DNA of 64,000 nt, from assembly GCA_004555725.1 (NCBI GenBank), contig SFHC01000002.1:62001-126000 (forward strand), read 5' to 3'. The DNA is from [Eubacterium] saphenum. GTDB lineage: Bacteria; Bacillota; Clostridia; Peptostreptococcales; Anaerovoracaceae. Below are positions 16,359-26,310 of this stretch, piece by piece (positions within the stretch are counted from its first letter, which is position 1; each line of letters starts with the position of its first letter). The position numbers were made by a program, and so were the translations under genes. Below the pieces are notes generated by a model. It worked only from the letters and a program-made list of their open reading frames with translations. It was not told where the DNA came from and searched no databases.

Positions 16359-17903
16359 CTAGAACAATGGAGTAAAAATGCGCATGAAGAATCCGATCAT
16401 GGCGCCGATTCTGTGCTTTTTCAGGCTGTCCGGCGTGACGATTGCGCTTCTTCGGAACGTGTCGATGCAGTCTCTGTACAGCGTGTCCAGCGATTCTGTA
16501 TGATAAAGAAGCGTGCTGTTCTCAAAATGCAGGAAGAAACTGCGGTAATCCATATTGATTGTCCCGACCGCAGCGAGTTTTCCGTCGCACAGAAAACTTT
16601 TTGCATGGATAAATCCCGGCGTATACTTATATACTTTTACGCCAGCCTGGATCAAAGGCGCGACAAAGGACAGCGACATGGCATAGACAAGAGGCTTATC
16701 CGGAATGCCCGGAATTACGAGACGGACGTCCACCCCTCTTTTGGCCGCCAGTTTCAGCGCGGTTTCCATCTCATTATCCAGAATCAGATATGGTGTGAAA
16801 ATATAAACATATTCCTGTGCCTGATTCAGCATTTCAAAGTAAACATTTTCGCCGACGTTCTCATCATCCAGAGGACTGTCGGAAAACGGCTGCACCTCAC
16901 CGTCCGATTCGAATTCACCGGGGTGCCAGGTGTGCGGGCTGTAAGCTCTGTAATCCTCATCGCTTCCGCGGAATGCGTGCCACATGTTCAGGAACATGAC
17001 GGTATAATTCCAGACGGCTTCTCCCTCCAGACGCGTGCCGCTGTCTTTCCAGTGCCCAAAACGTACAATGCGGTTGGCATACTCATCTGCAATATTTACG
17101 CCGCCGCTGTAGCCGATATAACCGTCAATCACCATGATTTTACGGTGATCCCGGTTATTGTAAACCAAAGACGGAAGAGGTTTCATCGTGTTGAAATCCA
17201 TGACTCGTATCCCGGCCGCATTAAGCTCGCGGGAGAAATGGCGCGGCAGCTTGTGCATACTTCCGACATCATCGTAAATAATACGGATGTCCACGCCCTG
17301 CTCCGCCTTTTTCTTCAGAATCTGAAACAGCTCATCCCAGAGCGTACCCTTGGAGATAATAAAGTATTCAATAAAAATAAAATGCTCCGCACGCTTCAGA
17401 TCCTCCATCATGTCGGCGAACAGTTTTTCTCCGACCGGATAGTACTTGCTCTGCGTATGATCCCAGAGCGGATATGCGCCATGTTCAGCCACATACCGCG
17501 CTGTGCTCCGCTCCCTGTTCTCACCCACCAGATCGAGCGGCTCAACCTGCAGAAAATCATTGCGGTGCAGAGCCTCCTGATGATCCAGGCGCTTCCGGAT
17601 CCCCCGGCTCGGCATTCTTCCGCCAAAGACAATGAACAAGACCGCTCCGACTTCCGGAAACAGCGCCATAAACACGATCCATCCGATTTTATATGCCGGA
17701 TTGCCGTCCTTCCAGATGATGTAAATAATCATCAGAATCGTCAGCGTCCTGAAAGAGACGTTGACCCAGTGCGCATATGCAGAAAGCCGCAGGACAAGCA
17801 GTATAAAGTACGCCAGCTGCACGGCAATCGCTGCGACCACAACGGTCAGCCTGTTAAAAATCAAGCTGATGACTTTACTGAATATCCTGCGGAATGTCTT
17901 CAA
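16359..17903 (-). CDS. cls: Cardiolipin synthase, phospholipase D family
   Basis: A 514-residue membrane enzyme joining two phosphatidylglycerols to make cardiolipin. Two N-terminal hydrophobic helices with a short third (about 12-90) precede two phospholipase D domains. The HKD motifs are HRKIMVIDG (H253) and HAKSFLCDG (H433), both complete, with the following GG(V)N and TIN segments also present. The gene lies 31 bases after serS on the same strand and 47 bases before the decarboxylase, so cotranscription is likely though the functions are unrelated. Confidence 0.95.
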   Translation of the reverse strand: MKTFRRIFSKVISLIFNRLTVVVAAIAVQLAYFILLVLRLSAYAHWVNVSFRTLTILMIIYIIWKDGNPAYKIGWIVFMALFPEVGAVLFIVFGGRMPSRGIRKRLDHQEALHRNDFLQVEPLDLVGENRERSTARYVAEHGAYPLWDHTQSKYYPVGEKLFADMMEDLKRAEHFIFIEYFIISKGTLWDELFQILKKKAEQGVDIRIIYDDVGSMHKLPRHFSRELNAAGIRVMDFNTMKPLPSLVYNNRDHRKIMVIDGYIGYSGGVNIADEYANRIVRFGHWKDSGTRLEGEAVWNYTVMFLNMWHAFRGSDEDYRAYSPHTWHPGEFESDGEVQPFSDSPLDDENVGENVYFEMLNQAQEYVYIFTPYLILDNEMETALKLAAKRGVDVRLVIPGIPDKPLVYAMSLSFVAPLIQAGVKVYKYTPGFIHAKSFLCDGKLAAVGTINMDYRSFFLHFENSTLLYHTESLDTLYRDCIDTFRRSAIVTPDSLKKHRIGAMIGFFMRIFTPLF

Positions 17904-17934
17904 CGTAACACCTCTGTCTGTAATCTGTTAACCC

Positions 17935-19215
17935 TTATTTCTTTGGAACGATTCTGTCCTTTCCTCCAAGATACGGCCTCAGCACTTCCGGAATCACAAC
18001 GGATCCGTCCGCCTGCTGATAGTTTTCCAGAACGGCTGCAGTGGTTCTGCCTGCAGCAAGTCCAGATCCGTTCAGCGTATGAACAAACTCCGGCTTTCCG
18101 CCCTCTTCTCTTCTGAAGCGCATGTTCATTCTTCTCGCCTGGAAGTCGATCATGTTGGAACAGGAGGAAATCTCGACGTAGCGATTGTAGCTCGGCATCC
18201 AGACCTCGATATCATAAGTCATGGAGGAGCCGAATCCCAGGTCTCCGGAGCAGAGTCTCACAACGTGATACGGCAGCTTCAGAGCCTGCAGAATCTCTTC
18301 TGCGTTTGCGGTCAGTTTTTCCAGTTCATCCCAGGAAGTCTCCGGCTTTACCACCTTGACCATTTCCACTTTGTTGAACTGATGCTGACGGATGATTCCG
18401 CGCGTATCTCTTCCTGCGGAGCCTGCCTCTGCGCGGAAGCATGGCGTATACGCGGTATAATAGAGCGGCAGTTCTGCCTCCGGAATGATCTCTCCGCTTC
18501 TCAGGTTGGTCAGCGGAACTTCTGCAGTCGGAATCAGGAATGCGTCCTTCTGCGGAACCGCAAACATATCATCCTCGAACTTCGGCAGCTGGCTCGTGCC
18601 GATCATCGCCTGACGGCCGACAATAAACGGCGGAATAATTTCACGGTAGCCCTGTTTCTCGTGAGTGTCAAGCATGAAGTTGATCAGTGCGCGCTCCAGC
18701 TTTGCCCCCATATCTTTATATACAGTGAATCTTGCTCCGGACAGCTTGGATCCGCGGTCAAAATCCAGAATATCCAGGTCTGTGCCCAGATCCCAGTGTG
18801 CCTTCGGCTCAAAATCAAAAGTCGTCGGCTCCATGAACTTGCGCATCTCTACGTTTTCTGTGTCATCAGCTCCGGCAGGAACCTTCTCATTCGGGGTATT
18901 CGGAATGGAAAGAAGCGCGTCTTTCAACTCTGCTTCAATGGAAGCCACTTCCTTATCAAGTGTTTTGATCTCTGCTGAAAGAGACTTCATCTCAGCCAGG
19001 ATTTCTGTCGCGTCCTCGCCCTTTTTCTTCAGCTCAGGAATCTGACGGGATACCGTATTCTGACGGTTCTTCATCGCTTCGACCTTCGCCAGAACCTCGC
19101 GGCGCTGCTCATCCAGCTCGCGTACATGGTCCAGTCCAAAATCTCCCTTGCCTCTGAATTCGATTCGTTCTTTGACTTCATCAAAATTCTCTCTGATTCT
19201 TTTAATATCTAACAT
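17935..19215 (-). CDS. serS: Serine--tRNA ligase
   Basis: A 426-residue class II aminoacyl-tRNA synthetase. Residues about 1-110 form the long coiled-coil arm that grips the variable arm of tRNA-Ser. Motif 2 (TPCFRAEAGSAGRDTRGIIRQHQF) and motif 3 (GLAAGRTTAAVLENYQ) are intact, as is the TAEVPLTN serine-binding stretch. MLDIKRIREN is the usual SerRS start and has GGAGAG five bases upstream; a longer in-frame ATG at 19227 overlaps that ribosome site. No T-box leader fits in the 70-base gap before it, so it probably reads from the glutamine synthetase promoter. Confidence 0.97.
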   Translation of the reverse strand: MLDIKRIRENFDEVKERIEFRGKGDFGLDHVRELDEQRREVLAKVEAMKNRQNTVSRQIPELKKKGEDATEILAEMKSLSAEIKTLDKEVASIEAELKDALLSIPNTPNEKVPAGADDTENVEMRKFMEPTTFDFEPKAHWDLGTDLDILDFDRGSKLSGARFTVYKDMGAKLERALINFMLDTHEKQGYREIIPPFIVGRQAMIGTSQLPKFEDDMFAVPQKDAFLIPTAEVPLTNLRSGEIIPEAELPLYYTAYTPCFRAEAGSAGRDTRGIIRQHQFNKVEMVKVVKPETSWDELEKLTANAEEILQALKLPYHVVRLCSGDLGFGSSMTYDIEVWMPSYNRYVEISSCSNMIDFQARRMNMRFRREEGGKPEFVHTLNGSGLAAGRTTAAVLENYQQADGSVVIPEVLRPYLGGKDRIVPKK

Positions 19216-19285
19216 AGTTCTCTCCATTCCGCCGCTTTTTCTGCAGCTTTATATAACATTCCGCAAACCCGCGATGAACGTGAAT

Positions 19286-21208
19286 CTACAGAAGGTTTTT
19301 CTTATAGTTTTCATACAGGCCGGTCAGCTTCTCTTTCTTTGCCTTGACCTCAAGCTGAAGATCTGAAGCCACGTCATACAGATTATCGTCAAGAGCCTGC
19401 TTGGTTCTGCTGAGCAGGGCTTTCTCTGTAATGGTGTCCTTCGCCAGTTCATGACGCAGCGCATCGATCTCATTCCAGTTCTTCACGTCATAATCCGTGA
19501 AGTCCTCATAGTTATGCAGACGCTTGCAGCCGCGTACAAACTCCATGACAGACGGAATCAGGCGGTCATGAAGTTCTGTTTTCCACTGCGCCAGGATTGC
19601 TTCTCTGTAGGACGCGATGATCAGCTTCGGGAACACGTCATTATTCTCATAGATCTTCATTTTGTCCGGATACAGATCGAATGCCTTCAGGTTCTGCCAT
19701 ACCGTTGCCGGCGCTCTGCCGAACTGACGGTTGCGCTCCTCTTCTGTGAAGGATTCAAACACATCCTCTTCACTTCTGTACGCGCGGTTCTTTTCCAGGT
19801 AGAAGTCTTCTTCGCCGCAGGTTTTCGACAAAGATTTCTCCAGTTCAGCCGGAGTCTTCTCAAGGGAAAGAGCTGCGTGGATGCCGTCGATGCATGCCAG
19901 GTAAGATGCTGCCAGCACCAGATAAGTATTACTCTTCGGATTCGGCGCACGGAGTTCAAAACGTGTTGCCAGCGGCTTCTTTGCATCTCTGATCAGTCCG
20001 ACCAGTACGGTGCGGTTGCGGGACGGCTCCTCTACGCTTTTACCAAGTGAAGTAACGATGCAGACCGGCGCTTCATAACCAGGCTTCAGGCGGTTCAGCG
20101 CATCGTTGGAAGCGCTGATAAACGGATTCAGAACTTCATAGTTCTTCAAGATTCCCATTAACGCGCCAAATCCGATCGGGCTCATGAAATCCTTCTTCAT
20201 GTCAGCAGGAGCGAACATGCTGACTGTTTTTCCGTTTTTCAGTACAGCCGCAAGGCCGATATGCGTGTGTTCTCCGCTTCCGGCAACGCCTTCGAACGGT
20301 TTGGCCATAAAGGTGACATCCAGTCCATGCTGAGTAAAGATATCGCGGACAACGTATTTAATCTGATTCTCGTTATCAGCAGCCTGCATAGCATCTGTGA
20401 AACGCCAGTCGATCTCGAGCTGTTCCATGACATGGTCGTAATGACCGGTATTTCCCATCTGCGCTTTGACTCCGCCGACTTCCTTATGGCCCATCTCAAT
20501 ATTGAATCCATAATGATCCAGGATGCGCAGCGTCTCCTCCAGAGCCGTGCGGACATCTCCGTACGTTCTCTTCCAGTACTGTTCTTTCAGCACCTGTGCG
20601 GTGAACAGCTGCTCGCGGTCGCCCTTGTCATCCGGAGTCTTTACCCAGAATTCAAGCTCTGTTGCGCTTGTAATCGTAAGATGATCGATCTCATCCGGGC
20701 TGTTGATTCCATCAATATACTGGAGCACATACGGATGCGCCTTGATCTCTTCCATGATCTGCTCTTTGAAGTAGTTTACTGCCTTTTTCAGCACAGAGCG
20801 GGATCCGCAGTAAAAATCGTCATTGTGAATCAGGAAGCACGGAATGCGGAGCGTTCCAACCGGAAGGTCGCCGACACTGTGACAGATGTTTCTGTAGTTG
20901 TAGTCCACATACCAGTTTACCGATTTGTCCGGAATGATGCATACCTTTGCATTTCCGAGATCGGCGATCTTAGGAAGCACAACGCTGGATCCGTCTGTCT
21001 GCACGCCGTTTTCAAGCATGTCGTCAATGTCCTTCAGGAACAGCTGAACGGGTATCTTTTCATCGGTATCATGTCCTCCGATATCAATGCCGACCATCGA
21101 CACATATTCTACCTCCGGATGTGCGTTCAGAATTTCTGTGATGCTTTCCTTTGTATGCTGCTCCGGTGTAATCGTGAACAGCATCTTGTCTGTATCAAAT
21201 GCAAACAT
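19286..21208 (-). CDS. Glutamine synthetase, large variant with C-terminal extension
   Basis: A 640-residue ATP-dependent ammonia-assimilating enzyme. The N-terminal beta-grasp region is followed by catalytic signatures: TSATELEFW (metal-binding Glu), GHKEVGGVKAQMG, GSGEHTHIGL (the equivalent of the metal/ATP motif NGSGMHxHxSL) and RFELRAPNPKSNTYL. At 640 residues it is longer than type I enzymes (about 440-470) and shorter than classical type III (about 700 or more). About 150 C-terminal residues are helical and charged and lie outside the catalytic core. GGAGGA is 6 bases before the ATG. It follows a terminator and leads the serS-cls-decarboxylase run. Confidence 0.88.
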   Translation of the reverse strand: MFAFDTDKMLFTITPEQHTKESITEILNAHPEVEYVSMVGIDIGGHDTDEKIPVQLFLKDIDDMLENGVQTDGSSVVLPKIADLGNAKVCIIPDKSVNWYVDYNYRNICHSVGDLPVGTLRIPCFLIHNDDFYCGSRSVLKKAVNYFKEQIMEEIKAHPYVLQYIDGINSPDEIDHLTITSATELEFWVKTPDDKGDREQLFTAQVLKEQYWKRTYGDVRTALEETLRILDHYGFNIEMGHKEVGGVKAQMGNTGHYDHVMEQLEIDWRFTDAMQAADNENQIKYVVRDIFTQHGLDVTFMAKPFEGVAGSGEHTHIGLAAVLKNGKTVSMFAPADMKKDFMSPIGFGALMGILKNYEVLNPFISASNDALNRLKPGYEAPVCIVTSLGKSVEEPSRNRTVLVGLIRDAKKPLATRFELRAPNPKSNTYLVLAASYLACIDGIHAALSLEKTPAELEKSLSKTCGEEDFYLEKNRAYRSEEDVFESFTEEERNRQFGRAPATVWQNLKAFDLYPDKMKIYENNDVFPKLIIASYREAILAQWKTELHDRLIPSVMEFVRGCKRLHNYEDFTDYDVKNWNEIDALRHELAKDTITEKALLSRTKQALDDNLYDVASDLQLEVKAKKEKLTGLYENYKKNLL

Positions 21209-21265
21209 CTGTCTTCCTCCAAATTCTCTGATGAAGTATTTTACAAGTTCTCCAATATATCTCTG

Positions 21266-21303
21266 TACGCAGGGAAAAGACCTCTGTGAGTTTTCCCCTG
21301 CGT
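21266..21303 (-). terminator. Terminator downstream of the UPF0182 gene
   Basis: Stem ACGCAGGGAAAA / TTTTCCCCTGCGT with one bulged base sits about 20 bases after the stop of the gene at 21325-24132, ahead of the glutamine synthetase gene. Confidence 0.7.
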
Positions 21304-21324
21304 AAGATTCTAAAGTAACACCGC

Positions 21325-24132
21325 TTATTTCAGGTGATCCAGCGCTTCCTTCAGCGCATCCATCTGTTTTCCGTATCCGGCCCAGTCGCCCTCTTTCAGC
21401 GCACTCTGGCCCTCATCATAAGCCTTCTGCGCCTCCCGGATGTAATCCATCTGCGACTTATTCTTCTTGCCGTTCTTTTTGACGGACTTGGACGTATCCG
21501 CTCCGCCGTTGTCTCCGAACAGTTCCTGCAGCGCATCGCCCAGTGTGCTCTCATATGCGATCTTATCCCCGTAGACCACGATTACACGTTTCACTTCCGG
21601 AATCGCTGAATTGGACGCTTCCAGATAGACCGGCTCTACGTAAAGCAGCGAATCTTTGATCGGAATGACGAACAGGTTTCCGCGGCTGTACTGCGATCCG
21701 GCAGAACTCCAGAGTGAGAAATCCTGGGAAATCTCCGTGTTCTGGTCGATCTGCGCCTCAACCTGCATCGGTCCGTATACAGTTTTGCTCTTCGGGAACT
21801 CATAAAGCAGCAGTTTGCCGTAATTCTTCCCGTCATTACGCGCGATCATCAGAGCCGTCATGTTCTGCTTGGACTTCGGCGTGAATGGGATGGAATTGAT
21901 AAATTCCGCGTCCTTTTCTCCCGGAAGATTGACGATATAATAATTCGGCGTCATCTCCTGCTGCTTGGTTCCGTAAATCTCATCTGCGATCGACCAGCGG
22001 TCCTCATCCTGGTAGAATACACGCACATTGCTCATGTGATAGCGGCTGTAAATCTTTGCCTGAATCTCAAAGAAGTCATTAGGATAACGGATATGCTGTC
22101 TCAGCGCTGCCGGCATCTGATCAAAATCCTTAAACAATTTTGGATAGATCTTCTGATAGGTCCGCGCGATCGGTTCGTCCTTATCCATCACATAGAAATT
22201 CACCGTTCCATTATATGCATCCACGACAACCTTGACGGAATTGCGAATGTAATTGGACGTTCCCGTTCTTCCGCTGTACGGCTGCGAATACGGATAGTTG
22301 GTGCTTGTCGTATAAGCATCTACGATCCAGTACAGGCGTCCGTTCGCCGTTACCGCGTACGGATCATTCTCGTACTTAAGGTACGGCATAATCTTCTTTA
22401 CACGGCTTTCAACATTTCTGTAGATGATGATTTTCGACTTGCTCGTAAGATTTGTCGATACAAGCAGCTTCAGACTCTTCTCCCGGATTGCGAACATGAT
22501 CCTCGCGAACGGATTCAGACGGATTCCCGCCGATCCTTTATAACGCGTATAACGGTTCTGTGTTCCGTCCGGATAGTCAAATTCATCTTCCTTGGTATTG
22601 ACCAGGGAGTAATCATTTGTCATTTCGCCGAAGTAAATGCGCGGCTGCTTAATGCTGATGCCGGAAACTTTTGATTCCGGAGGAATATTCTTTACGACTA
22701 CATCAGGCTGTCCGCTTGACGTAACGGCATTTACCTGCGACATCGTGTACCCGTATCCGTGGGTGTATTTCAGATGACGGTTCAGCCATGTATCGCTGAT
22801 TTTATTCTCATCAATTTCACGGACAGACAGATAGGTCTGCGTCAGCTTATTATTCAGATCGTAACGGTCCACGTCTACATCGTTAAAGGTGTAATACTGA
22901 CGGATACTCTGTGTCTGGTTATAGAAAGTCTTTACCGGATCATAATCGTTGATTCGGATATTGGAGACTGTCTGGCTGTTATTCTTGATGTCGTCTGAAT
23001 TCAGATTCTCATCTGCGGCAAACTTCTTAATCTGCACATTCTTCAGATCGTAAGCGTTCTGTGTGTATTTAATATTCCGCTGTAAATACGGGGTTTCCTT
23101 ATTCAGCTCATCCGGGGAAACGACCAGGTTCTGCACCACCGCAGCCGCACCTGCGCCCGCGCCGGCCACAATCAGCATGATCACCGGCACCCAGAGAATC
23201 TTTCGCATCTGATGTTTATGAATGAAGTGCACTGCGGAAACAGCTCCGGCGACAGAGAGAACCATCAGGATGCGAAGCACCCACAGACGTACATGAATAT
23301 CCGTAAATCCGGCGCCGTAGACCACACCCGTGTGTGAGTGAAGCAGATCAAACTGACGGAGGAAAAATGCCACGGCAAGCATCAGGAAAAAGATGACGCA
23401 GAGAACGGTCAGCTGTCCTGACGCGACCGAGACAAGACCGGAGAGATTGCTGCGGTCAAGACGCGTATTCGGACGCGGCACACGGTTTCCATTCATAAAT
23501 CCGTTCGCGAAGTTGGCAAATGCGTTTCCGCCTGTCTGCTGCTCTCCTGTCTGCGTACGCTCAAACACCTCCGGGCTGTGCACTGCCAGCAGGATCACGT
23601 AGTAGATTACGCTCATCAGGATAATGAGCAGCACCACAACAATAAAAATATCATTCAGCTGCTTCAGAAAATCCAGTTTAAACAAGTAGAACGAAATATC
23701 CAGATGGAATAGCGGATCTTTCAGTTTAACTCTGGTCGCGTGACCGAACTGAAGAGAGCCGAACCACAGGTGAGTCGCTGTATATACGGCGATAATCAGT
23801 GAGAATATGGCCACAACAATCCTTGTGTAAACGCTCAGTTTCTTCTCATCTGTGACTTCGTTTGAAACAATTTTATTAAAATAGTTTTTCTTCATCCGGT
23901 GCAGATAGAGGTCAATCAGCAGGACCAAAACCGCAAAAAGCGGAATGCCAATGATCAGCTCTGTCTTCAGTTTCTTCAGGAATACACTGACGTATCCCAT
24001 TTCTGAAAACCACATCCAGTCCGTGATGAAGTTCACCAGGAGAGAGAACAATGCAATCACTGCAAGGATAATGAGCAGAATGACCGCGCCTTTTCCTCCT
24101 CCCCGGGATTTTTTTGCCTTTTCTACTTTCAC
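21325..24132 (-). CDS. UPF0182 family membrane protein of unknown function
   Basis: A 935-residue protein. The first 330 residues contain about seven membrane helices after a Lys/Arg/Gly-rich cytoplasmic start; the remainder is a large, mainly extracytoplasmic region containing SHVHGYG-like HLKYTHGYGYTMS and a Lys-rich tail with a helical end. Layout and length match UPF0182, a widespread family in Clostridia and Actinobacteria with no established biochemical role. Translation starts at GTG 24132, four bases after AAGGAGAG. It is 43 bases after a zinc-ribbon membrane protein gene on the same strand, and the two likely form one operon with the gene at 25551-26207. Confidence 0.9.
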   Translation of the reverse strand: MKVEKAKKSRGGGKGAVILLIILAVIALFSLLVNFITDWMWFSEMGYVSVFLKKLKTELIIGIPLFAVLVLLIDLYLHRMKKNYFNKIVSNEVTDEKKLSVYTRIVVAIFSLIIAVYTATHLWFGSLQFGHATRVKLKDPLFHLDISFYLFKLDFLKQLNDIFIVVVLLIILMSVIYYVILLAVHSPEVFERTQTGEQQTGGNAFANFANGFMNGNRVPRPNTRLDRSNLSGLVSVASGQLTVLCVIFFLMLAVAFFLRQFDLLHSHTGVVYGAGFTDIHVRLWVLRILMVLSVAGAVSAVHFIHKHQMRKILWVPVIMLIVAGAGAGAAAVVQNLVVSPDELNKETPYLQRNIKYTQNAYDLKNVQIKKFAADENLNSDDIKNNSQTVSNIRINDYDPVKTFYNQTQSIRQYYTFNDVDVDRYDLNNKLTQTYLSVREIDENKISDTWLNRHLKYTHGYGYTMSQVNAVTSSGQPDVVVKNIPPESKVSGISIKQPRIYFGEMTNDYSLVNTKEDEFDYPDGTQNRYTRYKGSAGIRLNPFARIMFAIREKSLKLLVSTNLTSKSKIIIYRNVESRVKKIMPYLKYENDPYAVTANGRLYWIVDAYTTSTNYPYSQPYSGRTGTSNYIRNSVKVVVDAYNGTVNFYVMDKDEPIARTYQKIYPKLFKDFDQMPAALRQHIRYPNDFFEIQAKIYSRYHMSNVRVFYQDEDRWSIADEIYGTKQQEMTPNYYIVNLPGEKDAEFINSIPFTPKSKQNMTALMIARNDGKNYGKLLLYEFPKSKTVYGPMQVEAQIDQNTEISQDFSLWSSAGSQYSRGNLFVIPIKDSLLYVEPVYLEASNSAIPEVKRVIVVYGDKIAYESTLGDALQELFGDNGGADTSKSVKKNGKKNKSQMDYIREAQKAYDEGQSALKEGDWAGYGKQMDALKEALDHLK

Positions 24133-24175
24133 AACGCTCTCCTTTCATAAAAATCAGGGGCAGCATCCATTTTTT

Positions 24176-25456
24176 CTATCCGAAGTGACTGTAAATCACA
24201 TCTGCGATGTGCATAAAGAACTTCTCCAGCTGAATACTGATTGCGCTGTCCGGAGCAAATCTGCGCAGAATCAGAAATCCGGCTTCTACAATAATCAATA
24301 CAATGACAATCGCAACAAATATTTTCAGGCCGATATGGCGTCGGTGTTTTTTCTTTTTTTTCGCTGCAGCAGCTGTTTCCTCTGCCGGATTAAAGACATA
24401 ATCCATATCCGCTCCGGAAGATGCAGGTTCTGCCGCCCCGCCCGCATGGCCTGATTTTTCCGGATCTGCGGCTGCGTCCTGGCTGTCCAGTACATCCTGC
24501 ACCGTTGCGGCGCGCTCTCGCATAGCTGCGCGTTTCTCTTCTTCCGACGGCTTCTTCAGTGATTCGTTTCCCTGCCCGTCCGCACGGTCTGCAGAATTGC
24601 TTTCTTCGTTCCGCTCCCCGGCATCATCCTGCTCGTCTGTGCTGTACATTTCGCTTGCAGCTTCTGCTGCGCGCGAAGAAGCTGCTGTTACAGACTGCGC
24701 TTTCTTTGCAAGTTCTTCCAGTTTATGAAGCGTCTCTTCCGGAGATGCTTCTGGTTCACTGTACGGCTCCGCCGAACGAGAATCATCAAGATGTTTTGAC
24801 ACTCCCGCAGGTGCGTCTTTCCGAATGCGGTCATACTCTTTATTCAGGACCTTCTGAAACTCCTCATTCTTCTGGCTGTACGTGTAAAACGTATCAATTG
24901 CATCCAGATCGTGTTCCATTCTCTGTGCGTCTATTTCCGGCTCCGGCTCTTCATGAATGCTTTCTGCCGGAGCTGCGGGCTCTTCATGAATGCCTGTCGA
25001 ATCTGATACATCGCTTTCTGCCTCAGCAGGCTCCTGAGAAGTCTCCATTGCTTCCTGTTTTCTATGGTCTGCTGACGGGCGGCTTTCTCCCGGGACAGGC
25101 GCCGCGTGCCAGTTGAAATCTACATCTTCCGTTTTATGAGGATGTCCGGTTGGATAGTCACTGTTCCCCCAGTCAAAATCATCGATGTGGAATACTTCAT
25201 GGTTCTTCCTGATTTCCTCTGTCCCGGAAATATCGCCGGATACAGAAGACGGCTGCGCTTCCGCGATCTGAGGCGCAGAATTCTGCCCGGAAGGAATTCC
25301 TTCTTCCGCCTGTGTCTGCGGTTTAAACGGCGCGCTGCCTGAAACAGGCGCCTGTTCTTCGGTTTCATCCCGTTCTACCCGTGTTCCGCATTTCGGACAA
25401 AAATTATCTGTATCACGAAGCGGATGTCCACAATTTCTGCAATATAACTCTGCCAT
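24176..25456 (-). CDS. Zinc-ribbon membrane protein with long acidic linker
   Basis: A 426-residue protein. An N-terminal zinc ribbon (C6, C9, C20, C23) is followed by about 320 residues rich in Glu, Ala, Ser and Pro that look disordered, then a Lys-rich patch (AKKKKKHRRH) and one membrane helix near residue 380-400, leaving a short outside tail. This is the common clostridial 'zinc-ribbon domain-containing protein' layout; no enzyme motif is present. A cytoplasmic ribbon tethered to the membrane could act as a scaffold or sensor for the downstream UPF0182 protein, but that is conjecture. GGAGGAGATA precedes the ATG. Confidence 0.75.
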   Translation of the reverse strand: MAELYCRNCGHPLRDTDNFCPKCGTRVERDETEEQAPVSGSAPFKPQTQAEEGIPSGQNSAPQIAEAQPSSVSGDISGTEEIRKNHEVFHIDDFDWGNSDYPTGHPHKTEDVDFNWHAAPVPGESRPSADHRKQEAMETSQEPAEAESDVSDSTGIHEEPAAPAESIHEEPEPEIDAQRMEHDLDAIDTFYTYSQKNEEFQKVLNKEYDRIRKDAPAGVSKHLDDSRSAEPYSEPEASPEETLHKLEELAKKAQSVTAASSRAAEAASEMYSTDEQDDAGERNEESNSADRADGQGNESLKKPSEEEKRAAMRERAATVQDVLDSQDAAADPEKSGHAGGAAEPASSGADMDYVFNPAEETAAAAKKKKKHRRHIGLKIFVAIVIVLIIVEAGFLILRRFAPDSAISIQLEKFFMHIADVIYSHFG

Positions 25457-25550
25457 TATCTCCTCCGATATTTTATGTAAAACTTCTCCAGGTATTCACG
25501 CAGCACCGCAAAAGCGCCGCTGCATCGCAATTCAGCGATGTTTCATGCAG

Positions 25551-26207
25551 TCATCGGATCTGTTCCCTCAGCTGGTCAAGCGAGTGTTCATTTCCATTTT
25601 TATCCATACCGCAGTCACGTCTGCGGTATCGAATGCCTCTTGACGGCTCACTGTTCTCGAGAATATGTCCGGGCGTCTTCTGACTGCTTTCCGCATTCTT
25701 TTCTCCATCCGTTTCCTTCCCGTCGTTTTTCTCCTGCGAAAAGCAAACTTGTGCAGAATCTGCCGCTGTGTCTTCCGGGCAGGATGTTTTCTGTTCACCC
25801 GGCAGTTCTTCAGCCGCATTTCCCTCAGTCTCCGGCAGTCTTCCGTCAATACTGACCACGACCGGACGGCGGCGGGCCGCTTTTTTTGCCGGCCTTATAC
25901 GGTTATCTATACGGACCACGGTCAGCTCTTCCCGCCTGACCGGTTCTTCCTGATCGATCTGTTCTCCCTGTGGAACAGGATCTGCTTCATGTTCAGACGT
26001 GTTCTCCTTCTGTTCTGCAAGGACAGCATCCCGTATTTCAGATACCGTACCGTCGATATGCGACAGAATCAGTTTCTGCTGATTTCTGCTTCCTGAAAAA
26101 TGCGCAGCCAAAAGTACTGCCAGTACAATGATCAGTACGAGCAGTCCGACGATGATCAGCAGATTTGCAAACTGCATGACGGTAATATTCCCAAAAACAG
26201 CTCCCAT
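25551..26207 (-). CDS. Single-pass membrane protein with charged cytoplasmic domain, unknown function
   Basis: A 218-residue protein. One membrane helix at about 10-35 is followed by a coiled-coil-like HIDGTVSEIRDAVLAEQKEN stretch and then about 130 residues dominated by Glu, Lys, Arg and Asp with no recognisable domain. AAGGAG precedes the ATG by 7 bases. It is the first gene of a likely three-gene operon with the zinc-ribbon and UPF0182 genes. The composition is low in complexity, yet the frame is open, starts well and has codon use like its neighbours, so it is taken as real. Confidence 0.65.
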   Translation of the reverse strand: MGAVFGNITVMQFANLLIIVGLLVLIIVLAVLLAAHFSGSRNQQKLILSHIDGTVSEIRDAVLAEQKENTSEHEADPVPQGEQIDQEEPVRREELTVVRIDNRIRPAKKAARRRPVVVSIDGRLPETEGNAAEELPGEQKTSCPEDTAADSAQVCFSQEKNDGKETDGEKNAESSQKTPGHILENSEPSRGIRYRRRDCGMDKNGNEHSLDQLREQIR

Positions 26208-26252
26208 GCGGCTCTCCTTTCCACAAAAAACAATTCATTTTATTATACAATA

Positions 26253-26286
26253 AAAGGGGCTGAACGGCAAACTGCCGCAGCCCCTT
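26253..26286 (-). terminator. Terminator downstream of the PIN-like gene
   Basis: Stem AAGGGGCTG / CAGCCCCTT with an inner CGGCAAACTGCCG extension; on the minus strand the stem is followed by TTTATTG. Confidence 0.8.
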
Positions 26287-26310
26287 CTGCATCATTCATG
26301 CTGTTCTTTT

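Noticed and set aside
16212..18116. Long plus-strand frame (634 codons) across the cardiolipin synthase gene
   Set aside because: It is antisense to clear cls and serS coding sequence, has no ribosome site or domain, and mirrors their codon bias.
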